Translations under genes and position numbers: made by a program
The notes under the pieces: model-generated
Told to the model about the DNA's origin: nothing
The model's input: only the letters and a program-made list of their open reading frames with translations
Databases searched by the model: none
Shown here: positions 52,793 to 61,150 of the stretch, piece by piece
Numbering within the stretch: position 1 is the first letter of the stretch
How the letters are laid out: the number at the start of each line of letters is the position of its first letter
NCBI GenBank assembly: GCA_017534745.1
Contig: JAFXVX010000019.1
Coordinates: 123,969 to 187,968 of the forward strand
Source: Bacteroidales bacterium
Lineage (GTDB): Bacteria; Bacteroidota; Bacteroidia; Bacteroidales; UBA932
DNA length: 64,000 nucleotides
Direction: 5' to 3'

Positions 52793-53659
52793 CTATCGCT
52801 TGATTGTTTTTCTGAAATTCCTGGTCTTGTCGCCCCAGAGAGGGGTGACAGATGTGATTGTGATGCGGTAGCTCTCGCTGTCGTGGACTTCTTCGCTCAA
52901 GAAGAGATGGATGGCAAGACCGATTGCGGCAATGTCAGCGTCTTCATCGGAGAGATGCTCCGACAGAGCTATCGCTATCGCTGCGGCCTCTTCGGGAGAG
53001 GGCGTGCCTTTTTTCGCCCGGCGGTATTTGCCGGAGAATGTGTTTCCGCTGACGGTGAAAATTATCATCAGTATGAGAAGAGCGCCGAAAACGACCGAAA
53101 CGCTCGTCAGCGTAAGCGTCCAGCCGTGGGGGTCGTGGTGGGCGACCCTCTCGCTTCCGGACTCGATCTCACCGTCGGTGTTCATCATGCCCGGGGTCGG
53201 GACCGCCGGGTTTGGATCCGTTCGGAAATCAATCCTCTTGTTGTCTTTGGCGACCTTCCTCACCGACATGTCGGCTGGGAGGTCTTCAGGGACATCGATG
53301 GTGTCGATGACTGTCCTGCCGTCGGTCGAGACGAGATATAGCGTCGTCCCCGGGCAGATCTCAAAGGATGGCCATATAACGGTTACCTGCCTGGAACCCA
53401 GCCTGTTGGACAGGTCTCCCTTGGGGACCATGTACTTTTTCAAGTTGGATTTCTCATCGCTGAGGAAGCATCCGGCGTAGTTGACGGTGCCTGTCGAGGT
53501 GTTGGTGATCTCGAGCCAGCTGCGGCGCTGGCCATCGGCGTCAACAATGCCCGTGAGGTTGGCCACGCAGGCTTCCGATATGATAAGGTCTGTGAGATTC
53601 TGCGCGGCGGCGGAAACCGCTGCCGTGACAAAGATCGCTATGGAAAGCAGCCTTCTCAT
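52793..53659 (-). CDS. OadG-type gamma subunit with an N-terminal lamin-tail domain
   Basis: 288 residues from the ATG at 53659 (its T overlaps the mmdA TGA). Signal peptide 1-20. A lamin-tail-like beta sandwich follows (about 22-135: LIISEACVANL, SWLEITNTSTGTVNYAGCFLSD, SFEICPGTTLYLVSTDG). A single membrane helix is at 182-204 and a cytoplasmic C-tail carries the OadG-like charged segment KYRRAKKGTPSPEEAAAI. OadG anchors the decarboxylase complex in the membrane. The outer domain is unlike classical short OadG. Order mmdA, this gene, carrier, mmdB is operonic. Confidence 0.85.
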   Translation of the reverse strand: MRRLLSIAIFVTAAVSAAAQNLTDLIISEACVANLTGIVDADGQRRSWLEITNTSTGTVNYAGCFLSDEKSNLKKYMVPKGDLSNRLGSRQVTVIWPSFEICPGTTLYLVSTDGRTVIDTIDVPEDLPADMSVRKVAKDNKRIDFRTDPNPAVPTPGMMNTDGEIESGSERVAHHDPHGWTLTLTSVSVVFGALLILMIIFTVSGNTFSGKYRRAKKGTPSPEEAAAIAIALSEHLSDEDADIAAIGLAIHLFLSEEVHDSESYRITITSVTPLWGDKTRNFRKTIKR

Positions 53660-55221
53660 CACAGTGGAAGATTGTCGTGCTTCTTTGCCGGAAGCTCCTG
53701 CCTCTTGGAGGCGAGCTGGGCAAGGGCGCGCGCGACGCGGAAGCGGGTGTTTCTCGGCTCTATCACGTCGTCGATGTAGCCCCTCTCGGCAGCCCTGTAG
53801 GGGTTGGAGAACAGGTCTTCGTATTCTTTTTTCTTGAGCGCCGTGACCGCTGCTTTCTCGGCGGGGTCCTCGACAGCCTTAATTTCCTTGGAATAAAGCA
53901 CCCCGACGGCCCCGTCGGCACCCATGACCGCAATCTCGGAGGATGGCCAGGCGTAGTTGATATCGCCGCGCAACTGCTTGCAGCTCATCACGATATGGGC
54001 ACCGCCGTAGGACTTGCGAAGGGTTACGGTGACTTTCGGCACCGTCGCTTCGCCGTAAGCGTAGAGGAGTTTGGCGCCGTTGGTGATGATTGCGCCGTAC
54101 TCCTGGCGGGTCCCGCAGAGGAATCCGGGGACATCGACCAGCGTCACGAGCGGGATGTTGAATGCGTCGCAGAAACGGACGAAGCGTGAAGCTTTGCGGG
54201 AGGCATTGATGTCCAGCGCCCCGGCGAGGACCGCCGGCTGGTTCGCCACGACACCCACGCTGCGGCCGCCTATGCGGGCGAAGCCGACTATGATATTCTT
54301 TGCAAAATCCCTGTGAACCTCCAGGAAACGTCCGTCGTCAACTATACTCCTGACGACTTTGTACATGTCGTAGGCCTTGTTGGGGTTGTCGGGGATGAGC
54401 TCGTTGAGGCTGTCGTCGATACGTGAGACAGGATCCTTACTCGGCACTATAGGAGCCTCGTCGGCGTTGTTCTGCGGGAGGTAGGAAAGGAGCTCCTTGA
54501 TGGTCGCTATGCCTTCCTTCTCGTCAGCCGCCGCGAAATGGGCGACGCCGCTCTTGGTGCTGTGGACCGATGCACCGCCGAGGTCTTCGGAGGTCACATC
54601 CTCTCCGATGACGCTCTTGACGACACCGGGGCCGGTGAGAAACATATAGGAGGTCCCTTTTACCATCAGGGTAAAATCGGTGAGGGCGGGGGAGTAAACC
54701 GCACCGCCTGCGCAGGGGCCGAAGATACCGCTGATCTGGGGGATGACACCGGAATAGAGGATATTCCTCTCGAAAATCTCGCCGTAGCCGGCGAGGGCGT
54801 CGATGCCTTCCTGAATGCGCGCGCCGCCGGAATCGTTGAGCCCGATAAGGGGTGCTCCGGCCTTCGCGGCCATGTCCATGACCTTGCAGATCTTGTCGGA
54901 CATCGTTTTGGAGAGGGACCCTCCGGTCACTGTGAAGTCCTGCGCGAACACATAAACCAGCCTTCCGGCAATAGTGCCGCATCCGGTCACCACGCCGTCA
55001 CCGTCGAAGCGCTGCCTGTCCATCTCGAAGTCGGTACAGCGGTGCTGCACGAACATATCGTACTCTTCGAAACTGCCTTCGTCGAGGAGCAGCGCTATGC
55101 GCTCCCTCGCCGTCAGCTTTCCTTTGGCGTGCTGGGCCTCAATCCTGGTCTTCCCGCCGCCCTCACGGGCCTTTTCCCTCCGGGCGACAAGCTTTCCGAT
55201 GTTCTCCTGTTGTATGCTCAT
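53659..55221 (-). CDS. mmdA: Methylmalonyl-CoA decarboxylase (acyl-CoA carboxylase carboxyltransferase) alpha subunit
   Basis: 520 residues, typical of MmdA/PccB-type carboxyltransferases. Two crotonase-like domains with [35 protein letters not shown] (oxyanion loop) and [15 protein letters not shown] followed by [20 protein letters not shown]. It transfers the carboxyl of methylmalonyl-CoA to biotin, giving propionyl-CoA. It is first in the decarboxylase/V-ATPase string, and its upstream region has an unusual structured element (55234-55358). No consensus promoter box was found in front of it. Confidence 0.95.
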   Translation of the reverse strand: MSIQQENIGKLVARREKAREGGGKTRIEAQHAKGKLTARERIALLLDEGSFEEYDMFVQHRCTDFEMDRQRFDGDGVVTGCGTIAGRLVYVFAQDFTVTGGSLSKTMSDKICKVMDMAAKAGAPLIGLNDSGGARIQEGIDALAGYGEIFERNILYSGVIPQISGIFGPCAGGAVYSPALTDFTLMVKGTSYMFLTGPGVVKSVIGEDVTSEDLGGASVHSTKSGVAHFAAADEKEGIATIKELLSYLPQNNADEAPIVPSKDPVSRIDDSLNELIPDNPNKAYDMYKVVRSIVDDGRFLEVHRDFAKNIIVGFARIGGRSVGVVANQPAVLAGALDINASRKASRFVRFCDAFNIPLVTLVDVPGFLCGTRQEYGAIITNGAKLLYAYGEATVPKVTVTLRKSYGGAHIVMSCKQLRGDINYAWPSSEIAVMGADGAVGVLYSKEIKAVEDPAEKAAVTALKKKEYEDLFSNPYRAAERGYIDDVIEPRNTRFRVARALAQLASKRQELPAKKHDNLPL

Positions 55222-55233
55222 GTGTTTCTATTT

Positions 55234-55358
55234 AAAAATGTGGCATTGAAATCTTAAGATCGTAAATGCCCGTGTTTTCGTGAACGGGAGGGGCCCATCA
55301 GAGATGGGAGGGATAGGGCCGGAGGCCCGTAGTCTTCAGATTTCAATGCCACATTTTT
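55234..55358 (-). other. Cloverleaf-like structured element upstream of mmdA (21-bp inverted repeat)
   Basis: The outer arms (55234-55254 and 55338-55358) are perfect 21-bp inverted repeats. On the minus strand the enclosed 83 nt folds into three hairpins: GGGCC-TCC-GGCCC, CCCATC-TCT-GATGGG and CCCGT...ACGGG. After the closing stem comes TTTTT, then 12 nt before the mmdA ATG. It could be an RNA leader or attenuator, a terminator for yebC, or a small mobile (MITE-like) element. No ORF. Confidence 0.6.
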
Positions 55359-55380
55359 TATTGTAAAACAGGGAGGAAAA

Positions 55381-56136
55381 CTACTCCTCCGGCTTCAGCG
55401 TGGTGTAAACCGCTGTCACGTCCTCGTCGTCCTCGAGGAGGCCTGTGAGCTTGTCGAGGGTCGCCCTCTGCTCAGGGGTGACGTCCTTGAGATCGACGTT
55501 CGGAATCTGCTCGAAGCCGCCGGAGACGAGCTCATAGCCGTTGTCCTCGATGTATTTCTGGATGGCGCCGTAGGCGGTGTACTCTCCGTAGATGTTGATC
55601 TCGGAGGTCACGTTCTCGTCCTCGTCCTCGACTTCCTGGCGGAAAACCTCCTCCGCGCCGCAGTCGATGAGGTCGAGCTCAAGCTCGTCGAGATCGATGG
55701 GCTTTGAAGGGTCTTCCTTGATGCGGAAGACGCACTTGTGGTCGAACATGAAGGCCACTGAACCGCTGGTCTGCAGGGAGCCGCCGCACTTTGTGAAGTA
55801 GCTGCGGACATTGGCGACCGTGCGGGTGTTGTTGTCTGTTGCGGCCTCGACAAGGTAGGCGATACCGAAGGGGCCGAAGCCTTCATAGATGAGCTCCTTG
55901 AAGTCACCGCTCTTGGATTCGGTGGCTTTCTTGATGGCGCGCTCGATGTTCTCCTTGGGCATCTGCTCGGACTTTGCCTCGGCGATAAGGGCGCGGAGGC
56001 GGGGGTTTCCGGTCACTTCGGGACCGCCCTGCTTGACGGCGATGGTGATCTCCTTTCCGAGTTTGGTGAAGACTTTGGCCATGTGGCCCCAGCGCTTCAG
56101 CTTCCTTTCCTTGCGGAATTCAAATGCGCGTCCCAT
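55381..56136 (-). CDS. YebC/PmpR-family regulator or translation factor
   Basis: 251 residues. The start MGRAFEFRKERKLKRWGHMAKVFTKLGKEITIAVK is that of Bacteroidota YebC proteins, followed by GNPRLRALIAEAK and the three-domain YebC fold (YEGFGPFGIAYLVEAATDNNTRTVANVRS; ...FMFDHKCVF; ...LEQ-type end GFEQIPNVDLKDVT). Family members act as transcriptional regulators or as ribosome rescue factors at proline stretches. It follows the TPR membrane protein by 2 nt. Confidence 0.93.
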   Translation of the reverse strand: MGRAFEFRKERKLKRWGHMAKVFTKLGKEITIAVKQGGPEVTGNPRLRALIAEAKSEQMPKENIERAIKKATESKSGDFKELIYEGFGPFGIAYLVEAATDNNTRTVANVRSYFTKCGGSLQTSGSVAFMFDHKCVFRIKEDPSKPIDLDELELDLIDCGAEEVFRQEVEDEDENVTSEINIYGEYTAYGAIQKYIEDNGYELVSGGFEQIPNVDLKDVTPEQRATLDKLTGLLEDDEDVTAVYTTLKPEE

Positions 56137-56138
56137 AG

Positions 56139-56819
56139 TTATTCGGCTGTTTCGATGCGGGAGATGTACTTGTCGATGTCGCGGGCTTCCGGAGCCTGGG
56201 GATACTTGTCCTTAATCTCCTTGTAGAAGCCAAGCGCCTTGTCGCTGTCGCCAAGTTCCTCAGCGGTCACGCCGGCCTTCAGCAGGTATCCTGCGGAGAA
56301 GGCGTTGGATGAGGTCGCTGCGGCCTTTTCGAACCACTTCAGGGCTTCCTCGTAGTTCTCGAGACCGACATAGGCGTCGCCTATAGCGGCCTGGGCGCGG
56401 CCAAGCATAATCTTGTCCTTTCCGCTGTACTTCTTGAGATACCCGATGGCATCCTCATATTCGTCGATCTGGAGGGAGCAGATGCCTGCATACATCCAGA
56501 TGGCCTTGCCGGCCTTGTTGCCGTAGGTGGAAGCGATCTCCTCGAATCCGGGATAGTTGTCGTCTCCCTTGAGGGCGATGTCGTAGTTGCCTTCGGCAAA
56601 ATTCCACTCGGCGTGGAACATCTGCTCGGCGGCTTCGGCCTTGCGGGGCTGGACATAGAACCTTGTCCAGAGCACAATAGCCGCTGCAACCACCAGAAGG
56701 GCGATCAGACAGCCGTAGATCCACTTTTTGTTAGCTTCGAGAAACTCTTCAGTTTTGGAAACCGCCTCGGCCACATTCTGCTGGGGGTCCATTTGTTCTT
56801 TTACTTTTTTAGTTGCCAT
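56139..56819 (-). CDS. TPR-repeat single-pass membrane protein
   Basis: 226 residues. A Glu/Lys/Gln-rich N-tail (1-33), one membrane helix (34-53), then tetratricopeptide repeats in the periplasm: GKAIWMYAGICSLQIDEYEDAIGYLKKYS, GRAQAAIGDAYVGLENYEEALKWFEKA and AGVTAEELGDSDKALGFYKEI. It resembles YfgM/tol-pal-type TPR proteins involved in envelope protein handling. It has its own promoter and leads the yebC operon. Confidence 0.85.
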   Translation of the reverse strand: MATKKVKEQMDPQQNVAEAVSKTEEFLEANKKWIYGCLIALLVVAAAIVLWTRFYVQPRKAEAAEQMFHAEWNFAEGNYDIALKGDDNYPGFEEIASTYGNKAGKAIWMYAGICSLQIDEYEDAIGYLKKYSGKDKIMLGRAQAAIGDAYVGLENYEEALKWFEKAAATSSNAFSAGYLLKAGVTAEELGDSDKALGFYKEIKDKYPQAPEARDIDKYISRIETAE

Positions 56820-56850
56820 ATCTATTTTGCTTATTTATATTCATAGCCCG

Positions 56851-56881
56851 CAAAGTTACAAAAAATAACCGTAATCGCAAA
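56851..56881 (-). promoter_or_regulatory. Promoter of the TPR-yebC operon
   Basis: Minus strand TTTG (56881-56878), 19 nt, TAACTTTG (56858-56851), about 31 nt before the TPR start. A perfect match to the consensus. Confidence 0.85.
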
Positions 56882-56928
56882 CCCACTCCGCGTATATCGC
56901 GGGTTACCTTCCGGAAACGCAAAGAAAA

Positions 56929-56960
56929 TTTGTTTTTCTCTCGGCTTGCGATTAACTTTG
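56929..56960 (+). promoter_or_regulatory. Promoter of recF
   Basis: TTTG (56929-56932), 20 nt, TAACTTTG (56953-56960). The -7 box ends only 7 nt before the recF ATG at 56968, which implies a very short or absent leader. Confidence 0.8.
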
Positions 56961-56967
56961 TATAATC

Positions 56968-58062
56968 ATGCCGACGCTGAGGAAAATAGTGGTTCAGGAC
57001 TTCCGGAACATAGGGTTCCAGGAGATCGATTTCTCCCCGAATGTCAACTGTATATGCGGTTCCAACGGGGAGGGGAAGACGAACCTTCTGGACGCGATCC
57101 ATTACCTCTCCATGACTAAAAGCGCCTTCCCGGTGCAGGACCGGTATAATATCCGCTACGGCGCCGGCAGTTTTGTAATAGCAGGGACATACCTGATGCC
57201 CTCCGGTCTGGAGTCGCGCATCTCTGTCAAGGTGTCCCCGGGGGAGAAAAAGCTACTTCGTGACGACAAACCCTATGAAAGGATTTCGGCCCACATCGGC
57301 CTGCTCCCGGTGGTGATGGTCTCCCCGGGAGACATTTCGCTGGTCAGCGATTCTGGCGAGGAGAGGCGGCGTTTCACCAATTCGGTCCTTTCGCAGATGG
57401 ACCCGGAGTACCTCCGCGCCCTCCAGCAGTACAACCGTCTCCTTCTCCAAAGAAACCGCATCCTCAAGGACGGATCCCCCGACTCTGGCCTGCTCGGGGT
57501 TATCGATGAGCGAATGGAGGCCTGCGCAGGCCCGGTCTCGCAGGGCCGGCGGCGTTTTGTCGGTGAGCTTTCCCCGATAGTCTCTTCCTATTACAAACTC
57601 ATATCCGGGGGCAATGAAGAGGTCTCGGTCGAATACCGGACCGATCTTGACAGGGGCTCTCTCCGGGATCTCCTCGCAGAAGGGCTCGAGAAGGATAAGG
57701 TGTTGGGTTTCACCGGGCGTGGCATCCAGAGGGACGAGCTCGTATTCACCATGGACGGCCACCCAATCCGCCGGGCTGGATCGCAGGGCCAGCAGAAGTC
57801 TTTCCTCGTGGCCCTCAAATTCGCCCAGTACGACATCATGCGCAGCAGTTACGGCTATCCTCCGATGCTGCTTCTCGACGACGTGTTCGATAAGCTCGAC
57901 CCTTCCCGCACGGCCAACCTCATCGGTATGGTGGCCGGCAAGGATTTCGGGCAGATATTTATCACCGACTGCAATAAGTCCAGGCTCTCGCCGATAGTCG
58001 ATTCCATCACCGACGAGAGCGCCTATTTCGACACATCCTCCGGCGTTTTCACAAAGGTCTAA
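56968..58062 (+). CDS. recF: DNA replication/repair protein RecF
   Basis: 364 residues, normal RecF length. SMC-like ATPase: Walker A GSNGEGKTN (31-39), signature region QGQQKSFLVALKFAQ, Walker B MLLLDDVFDKLD. It loads RecA at gaps with RecO and RecR. The start is set by the RecF N-terminus (LRKIVVQDFRNI), so the leaderless reading is not an annotation artefact. It is followed after 144 nt by the DUF721 gene. Confidence 0.97.
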   Translation: MPTLRKIVVQDFRNIGFQEIDFSPNVNCICGSNGEGKTNLLDAIHYLSMTKSAFPVQDRYNIRYGAGSFVIAGTYLMPSGLESRISVKVSPGEKKLLRDDKPYERISAHIGLLPVVMVSPGDISLVSDSGEERRRFTNSVLSQMDPEYLRALQQYNRLLLQRNRILKDGSPDSGLLGVIDERMEACAGPVSQGRRRFVGELSPIVSSYYKLISGGNEEVSVEYRTDLDRGSLRDLLAEGLEKDKVLGFTGRGIQRDELVFTMDGHPIRRAGSQGQQKSFLVALKFAQYDIMRSSYGYPPMLLLDDVFDKLDPSRTANLIGMVAGKDFGQIFITDCNKSRLSPIVDSITDESAYFDTSSGVFTKV

Positions 58063-58076
58063 TTAAATAGAGAAAG

Positions 58077-58098
58077 TCCCTTTCCTCGGGGAAAGGGA
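58077..58098 (+). terminator. Possible terminator hairpin after recF
   Basis: TCCCTTTCC (58077-58085) pairs with GGAAAGGGA (58090-58098) in a tight hairpin. Only TTT follows, then a second copy of AGGGAAAGGGG that competes for the same arm. A weak terminator, or REP-like hairpin. Confidence 0.4.
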
Positions 58099-58206
58099 TT
58101 TAGGGAAAGGGGACATAAAACAAAAAAAAGTGCGTGGGCCATTGCACAAACGGTGAAAAAACAATAGCAGTGAATCTAGGTAAGTGATTAAAGGACGGTA
58201 AATGGT
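58099..58206. other. Intergenic stretch before the DUF721 gene
   Basis: Contains an A-run (AAAACAAAAAAAAG) and no clear promoter box or ORF. The DUF721 gene may be read through from recF. Confidence 0.4.
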
Positions 58207-58554
58207 ATGTTTTTAAAAAAGGAATACGGCATAAGGATGGAGAAAAAGAAGCCGGACCCGGTTGCTTCCGTTGTTCCGGTCTATCTCAGGGCTATGAGGC
58301 TGACCTCCGGGATGAACACACGCCGTATCTTCAAGGCCTGGGAAGAAGCATCCGGTGCCGCGGAGCACACCCTGAGGCAGTTTTTCCGTGCCGGGACGCT
58401 GTATGTGACCCTCGACTCCTCCGTGATCCGCAGCCGCCTCAGCTATGAGACGGACCTCATAAAAGAAAAAATCAATGCTATCCTCCGTGAGGACCCTCTG
58501 TTTACGGGATCCGACCGGTTTGTCGGGCTTGTGGAAAAGATAGTGCTCAAATGA
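58207..58554 (+). CDS. DUF721 (DciA-like) protein
   Basis: 115 residues from the ATG at 58207. An internal ATG at 58237 (MEKKKPD) is possible. The core VPVYLRAMRLTSGMNTRRIFKAWEEASG, AEHTLRQFFRAGTLYVTLDSSVIRSRLSYETDLIKEKINAIL matches DUF721, related to DciA, the ancestral helicase loader for DnaB. Its place after recF fits a replication role. It overlaps pdxB by ATGA. Confidence 0.85.
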   Translation: MFLKKEYGIRMEKKKPDPVASVVPVYLRAMRLTSGMNTRRIFKAWEEASGAAEHTLRQFFRAGTLYVTLDSSVIRSRLSYETDLIKEKINAILREDPLFTGSDRFVGLVEKIVLK

Positions 58555-59585
58555 AAATAGTCTGCGACAACGCCATCCCCTTTCTCGAAGGGGTATTCGA
58601 ACCTTACGCAACAGTTGTGTACAAAGAGGGACCGGCGATAGGTCCCGCGGACCTCGTCGATGCGGATGCCCTGATCATCCGCACGAGGACAAGGTGCAAT
58701 GCCGCCCTCTTGGAAGGCAGCAGTGTCAAAATCATTGCGACCGCGACGATAGGCACCGACAATATAGATTTTCCCTACTGCGCCTCCCGCGGTATTAAAG
58801 TCACGAATGCCGAGGGCTGCAACTCCGGTGGCGTGATGGACTACGTCTTCTCCGCCCTTTACGGGACCGCGTCTAGGCGCTCCATTCTGCTCGAGCCGGG
58901 AGACACTTTCGGCATCATTGGAGTAGGCCACGTGGGGCGCAAGGTGGAATACACTGCCCGCAAGCTCGGTTTCGACGTCCTCCTCTGCGACCCGCCGAGG
59001 GCGGCCGCGGAGGGACCGGAAGGCTTCTGTTCCATGGAGTATCTTCTCGAGCATTCGAAGATAGTGACCCTCCACACCCCGCTCGATGAGAACACGAGGG
59101 GGATGGCCGGCGAGGACTTCTTCTCGGCGATGGAGCCGGGGGCGTTTTTTATAAACGCCGCCCGCGGCGAGATAGTCGATGAAGCCGCCCTCCTACACCA
59201 CCTTCCGAAGCTTGGTCCGGTAATCATCGACACCTGGTGCAACGAGCCGGATGTCAATCCGGTACTGCTTGACGCAGTTGACATCGCCACTCCCCACATC
59301 GCAGGCTATTCCTATCAGGGCAAGCAGAACGGGACTTCGGCGGCCGTCCGCTCGGTCGCCGCATTCTTCGGGATCGATGAGCTCGCAGACTTCTATCCGG
59401 AAGCCGAGCGCGAAGATCTCAAGGCCATCACCATCGACGTGAAAGGTCGCACCCAGGGAGAAATCGCGGCCATGTTCCAATACAACTATCCCATTTTTAC
59501 GGATGACTTTATGTTCAGGATGACTCCCGGCAACTTTGAGAACATGCGTTCTGAATACAAATACCGCAGAGAATTTTATATTTAA
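58551..59585 (+). CDS. pdxB: Erythronate-4-phosphate dehydrogenase PdxB
   Basis: 344 residues of the 2-hydroxyacid dehydrogenase family with the PdxB C-terminal dimerisation region. NAD loop GIIGVGHVGRKVEY near 123, the substrate Arg in IIRTRTRCN, and the catalytic His of ATPHIAGYSYQGKQNG. It oxidises 4-phosphoerythronate in the DXP-independent arm of pyridoxal phosphate synthesis. PLP is needed by both aminotransferases in this window. It overlaps DUF721 (ATGA) and precedes DUF4301 by 11 nt. Confidence 0.95.
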   Translation: MKIVCDNAIPFLEGVFEPYATVVYKEGPAIGPADLVDADALIIRTRTRCNAALLEGSSVKIIATATIGTDNIDFPYCASRGIKVTNAEGCNSGGVMDYVFSALYGTASRRSILLEPGDTFGIIGVGHVGRKVEYTARKLGFDVLLCDPPRAAAEGPEGFCSMEYLLEHSKIVTLHTPLDENTRGMAGEDFFSAMEPGAFFINAARGEIVDEAALLHHLPKLGPVIIDTWCNEPDVNPVLLDAVDIATPHIAGYSYQGKQNGTSAAVRSVAAFFGIDELADFYPEAEREDLKAITIDVKGRTQGEIAAMFQYNYPIFTDDFMFRMTPGNFENMRSEYKYRREFYI

Positions 59586-59596
59586 CCACTTCCGCT

Positions 59597-61093
59597 ATGC
59601 TAACCAATTCCGATCTTAGGCAGATTGAGGAGAGAGGATCTTCAAAGGCCACCGTCGAACGGCAGCTCGAAGCCTTCCGAAAAGGCTTTCCATGGATGAA
59701 AATCGTCGGTCCCGCGACTCCGGAGCGCGGCATAAAAGTGCTCTCCGACGGCGAGGCGAAAGCCGCGACAGAGTATTACGACAAAGCCTCCGTCGCAGGC
59801 CGCTGCAAGTTCGTCCCGGCTTCCGGTGCGGCCTCCAGGATGTTCAAGGATATATTTGCCGGCTTGTCAGTCCTCGAAGGAGGTGGAGATCCGGCCCCGG
59901 ATTCTCCGGCTGCGCGTCTGTGCGCATCCATCGAAAAGTTCGCCTTTTACTCGGAGGCCCTTTTCGGCGCCCCGGCCGACACTCCGGCCTGGCGTCGGAG
60001 CGTCCTTTCCAAGGTACTCGGCGAGCCAGGCCTCGGCTATGGCAGCAAGCCTAAGGGCGTGATCCTTTTCCACCGTTATCCCGCCGAAGTCAGGACTGCC
60101 TTTGCGGAGCACCTGGTTGAGGCCAGTGAATACATGCGCAACGACGACGGGACCTGCAATCTCACGGTTACCATCTCGCCGGAGCACAAGCCGCTGTTTG
60201 AGAAGGCTTTAGCCGACGTGAAGGACGCTTTCGAAAAGCGCTATGGAGTGAAATACAACGTCCGGTTTACATTCCAGGACAAAGCGACCGACACCGTCGC
60301 CGCCGACCCCTCCGGCAAGCCGTTCCGGACCGGAGAGGGCAGGCTCCTATTCCGCCCCGCAGGCCACGGAGCCCTTATTTACAACCTCAATGCAGTGGAG
60401 GAAGAACTTGTCTCCATAAAGAATATTGACAATGTCGCATGTGAAAGGCTGCTCCCGGTGACCTCTTTATATAAAAAGGTACTCATGGGGAAGGCACTGG
60501 AGCTTCGCGACCGCATCTTCGGCTATCTGCGCCGTTTCGATTCGCTTAGTCCCGAGACAGACGCTTTCCACATGCTCTGCAATGAGGTTGAAGACTTCCT
60601 CGACAAGGAGCTCTGCGTGCAGGTTCCTCTCGCCCGCAGCGAAAGCGAGAGGGCAGCGCTGCTCCGCTCCAAACTCGACCGTCCCATCCGCGTCTGCGGC
60701 ATGGTCCGCAACGAGGGGGAGCCCGGAGGCGGCCCCTTCATCATCGCGGGCCGCGACGGCTCGACCTCGCTCCAGATTCTCGAGAGCGTCCAGATCAACC
60801 CTGCCGCCTCGGATGTGCTTTCCAGGGCCACCCACTTCAATCCCGTGGACCTCGTCTGCTGTCTCCGCGACTATCGTGGCCGCAAGTTCGACCTCCTCAA
60901 ATACGTTGACGAGCAGGCCGGTTTCATTTCCTCGAAGAGTTTCGAGGGCAGGGAACTCAGGGCCCTCGAGCTCCCCGGCCTGTGGAACGGGGCCATGAGC
61001 GACTGGAACACCCTCTTCGTCGAGGTCCCTTCCGACACCTTCAACCCCGTCAAGACCGTCCTCGACCTTCTTCGTCCCGCCCACCAACAGTGA
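59597..61093 (+). CDS. DUF4301 family protein
   Basis: 498 residues. The family's phrases are clear: FRKGFPWMKIVGPATPERGIKVLSDGE, CKFVPASGAASRMFKDI, KGVILFHRYPAEVRTAFAEHLVE, and FRPAGHGALIYNLN. The glycine/alanine-rich VPASGAASRM and GHGALI segments look like a nucleotidyltransferase-type or sugar-kinase-like active site. The function is unknown. It is a Bacteroidota family found next to glycosyltransferases, as here. No signal peptide. Confidence 0.85.
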   Translation: MLTNSDLRQIEERGSSKATVERQLEAFRKGFPWMKIVGPATPERGIKVLSDGEAKAATEYYDKASVAGRCKFVPASGAASRMFKDIFAGLSVLEGGGDPAPDSPAARLCASIEKFAFYSEALFGAPADTPAWRRSVLSKVLGEPGLGYGSKPKGVILFHRYPAEVRTAFAEHLVEASEYMRNDDGTCNLTVTISPEHKPLFEKALADVKDAFEKRYGVKYNVRFTFQDKATDTVAADPSGKPFRTGEGRLLFRPAGHGALIYNLNAVEEELVSIKNIDNVACERLLPVTSLYKKVLMGKALELRDRIFGYLRRFDSLSPETDAFHMLCNEVEDFLDKELCVQVPLARSESERAALLRSKLDRPIRVCGMVRNEGEPGGGPFIIAGRDGSTSLQILESVQINPAASDVLSRATHFNPVDLVCCLRDYRGRKFDLLKYVDEQAGFISSKSFEGRELRALELPGLWNGAMSDWNTLFVEVPSDTFNPVKTVLDLLRPAHQQ

Positions 61094-61150
61094 AGCTGTG
61101 GCGGACAAGTGTCTGACATATAATGCGTTACGAAAAAGCCTATAGGCAAA

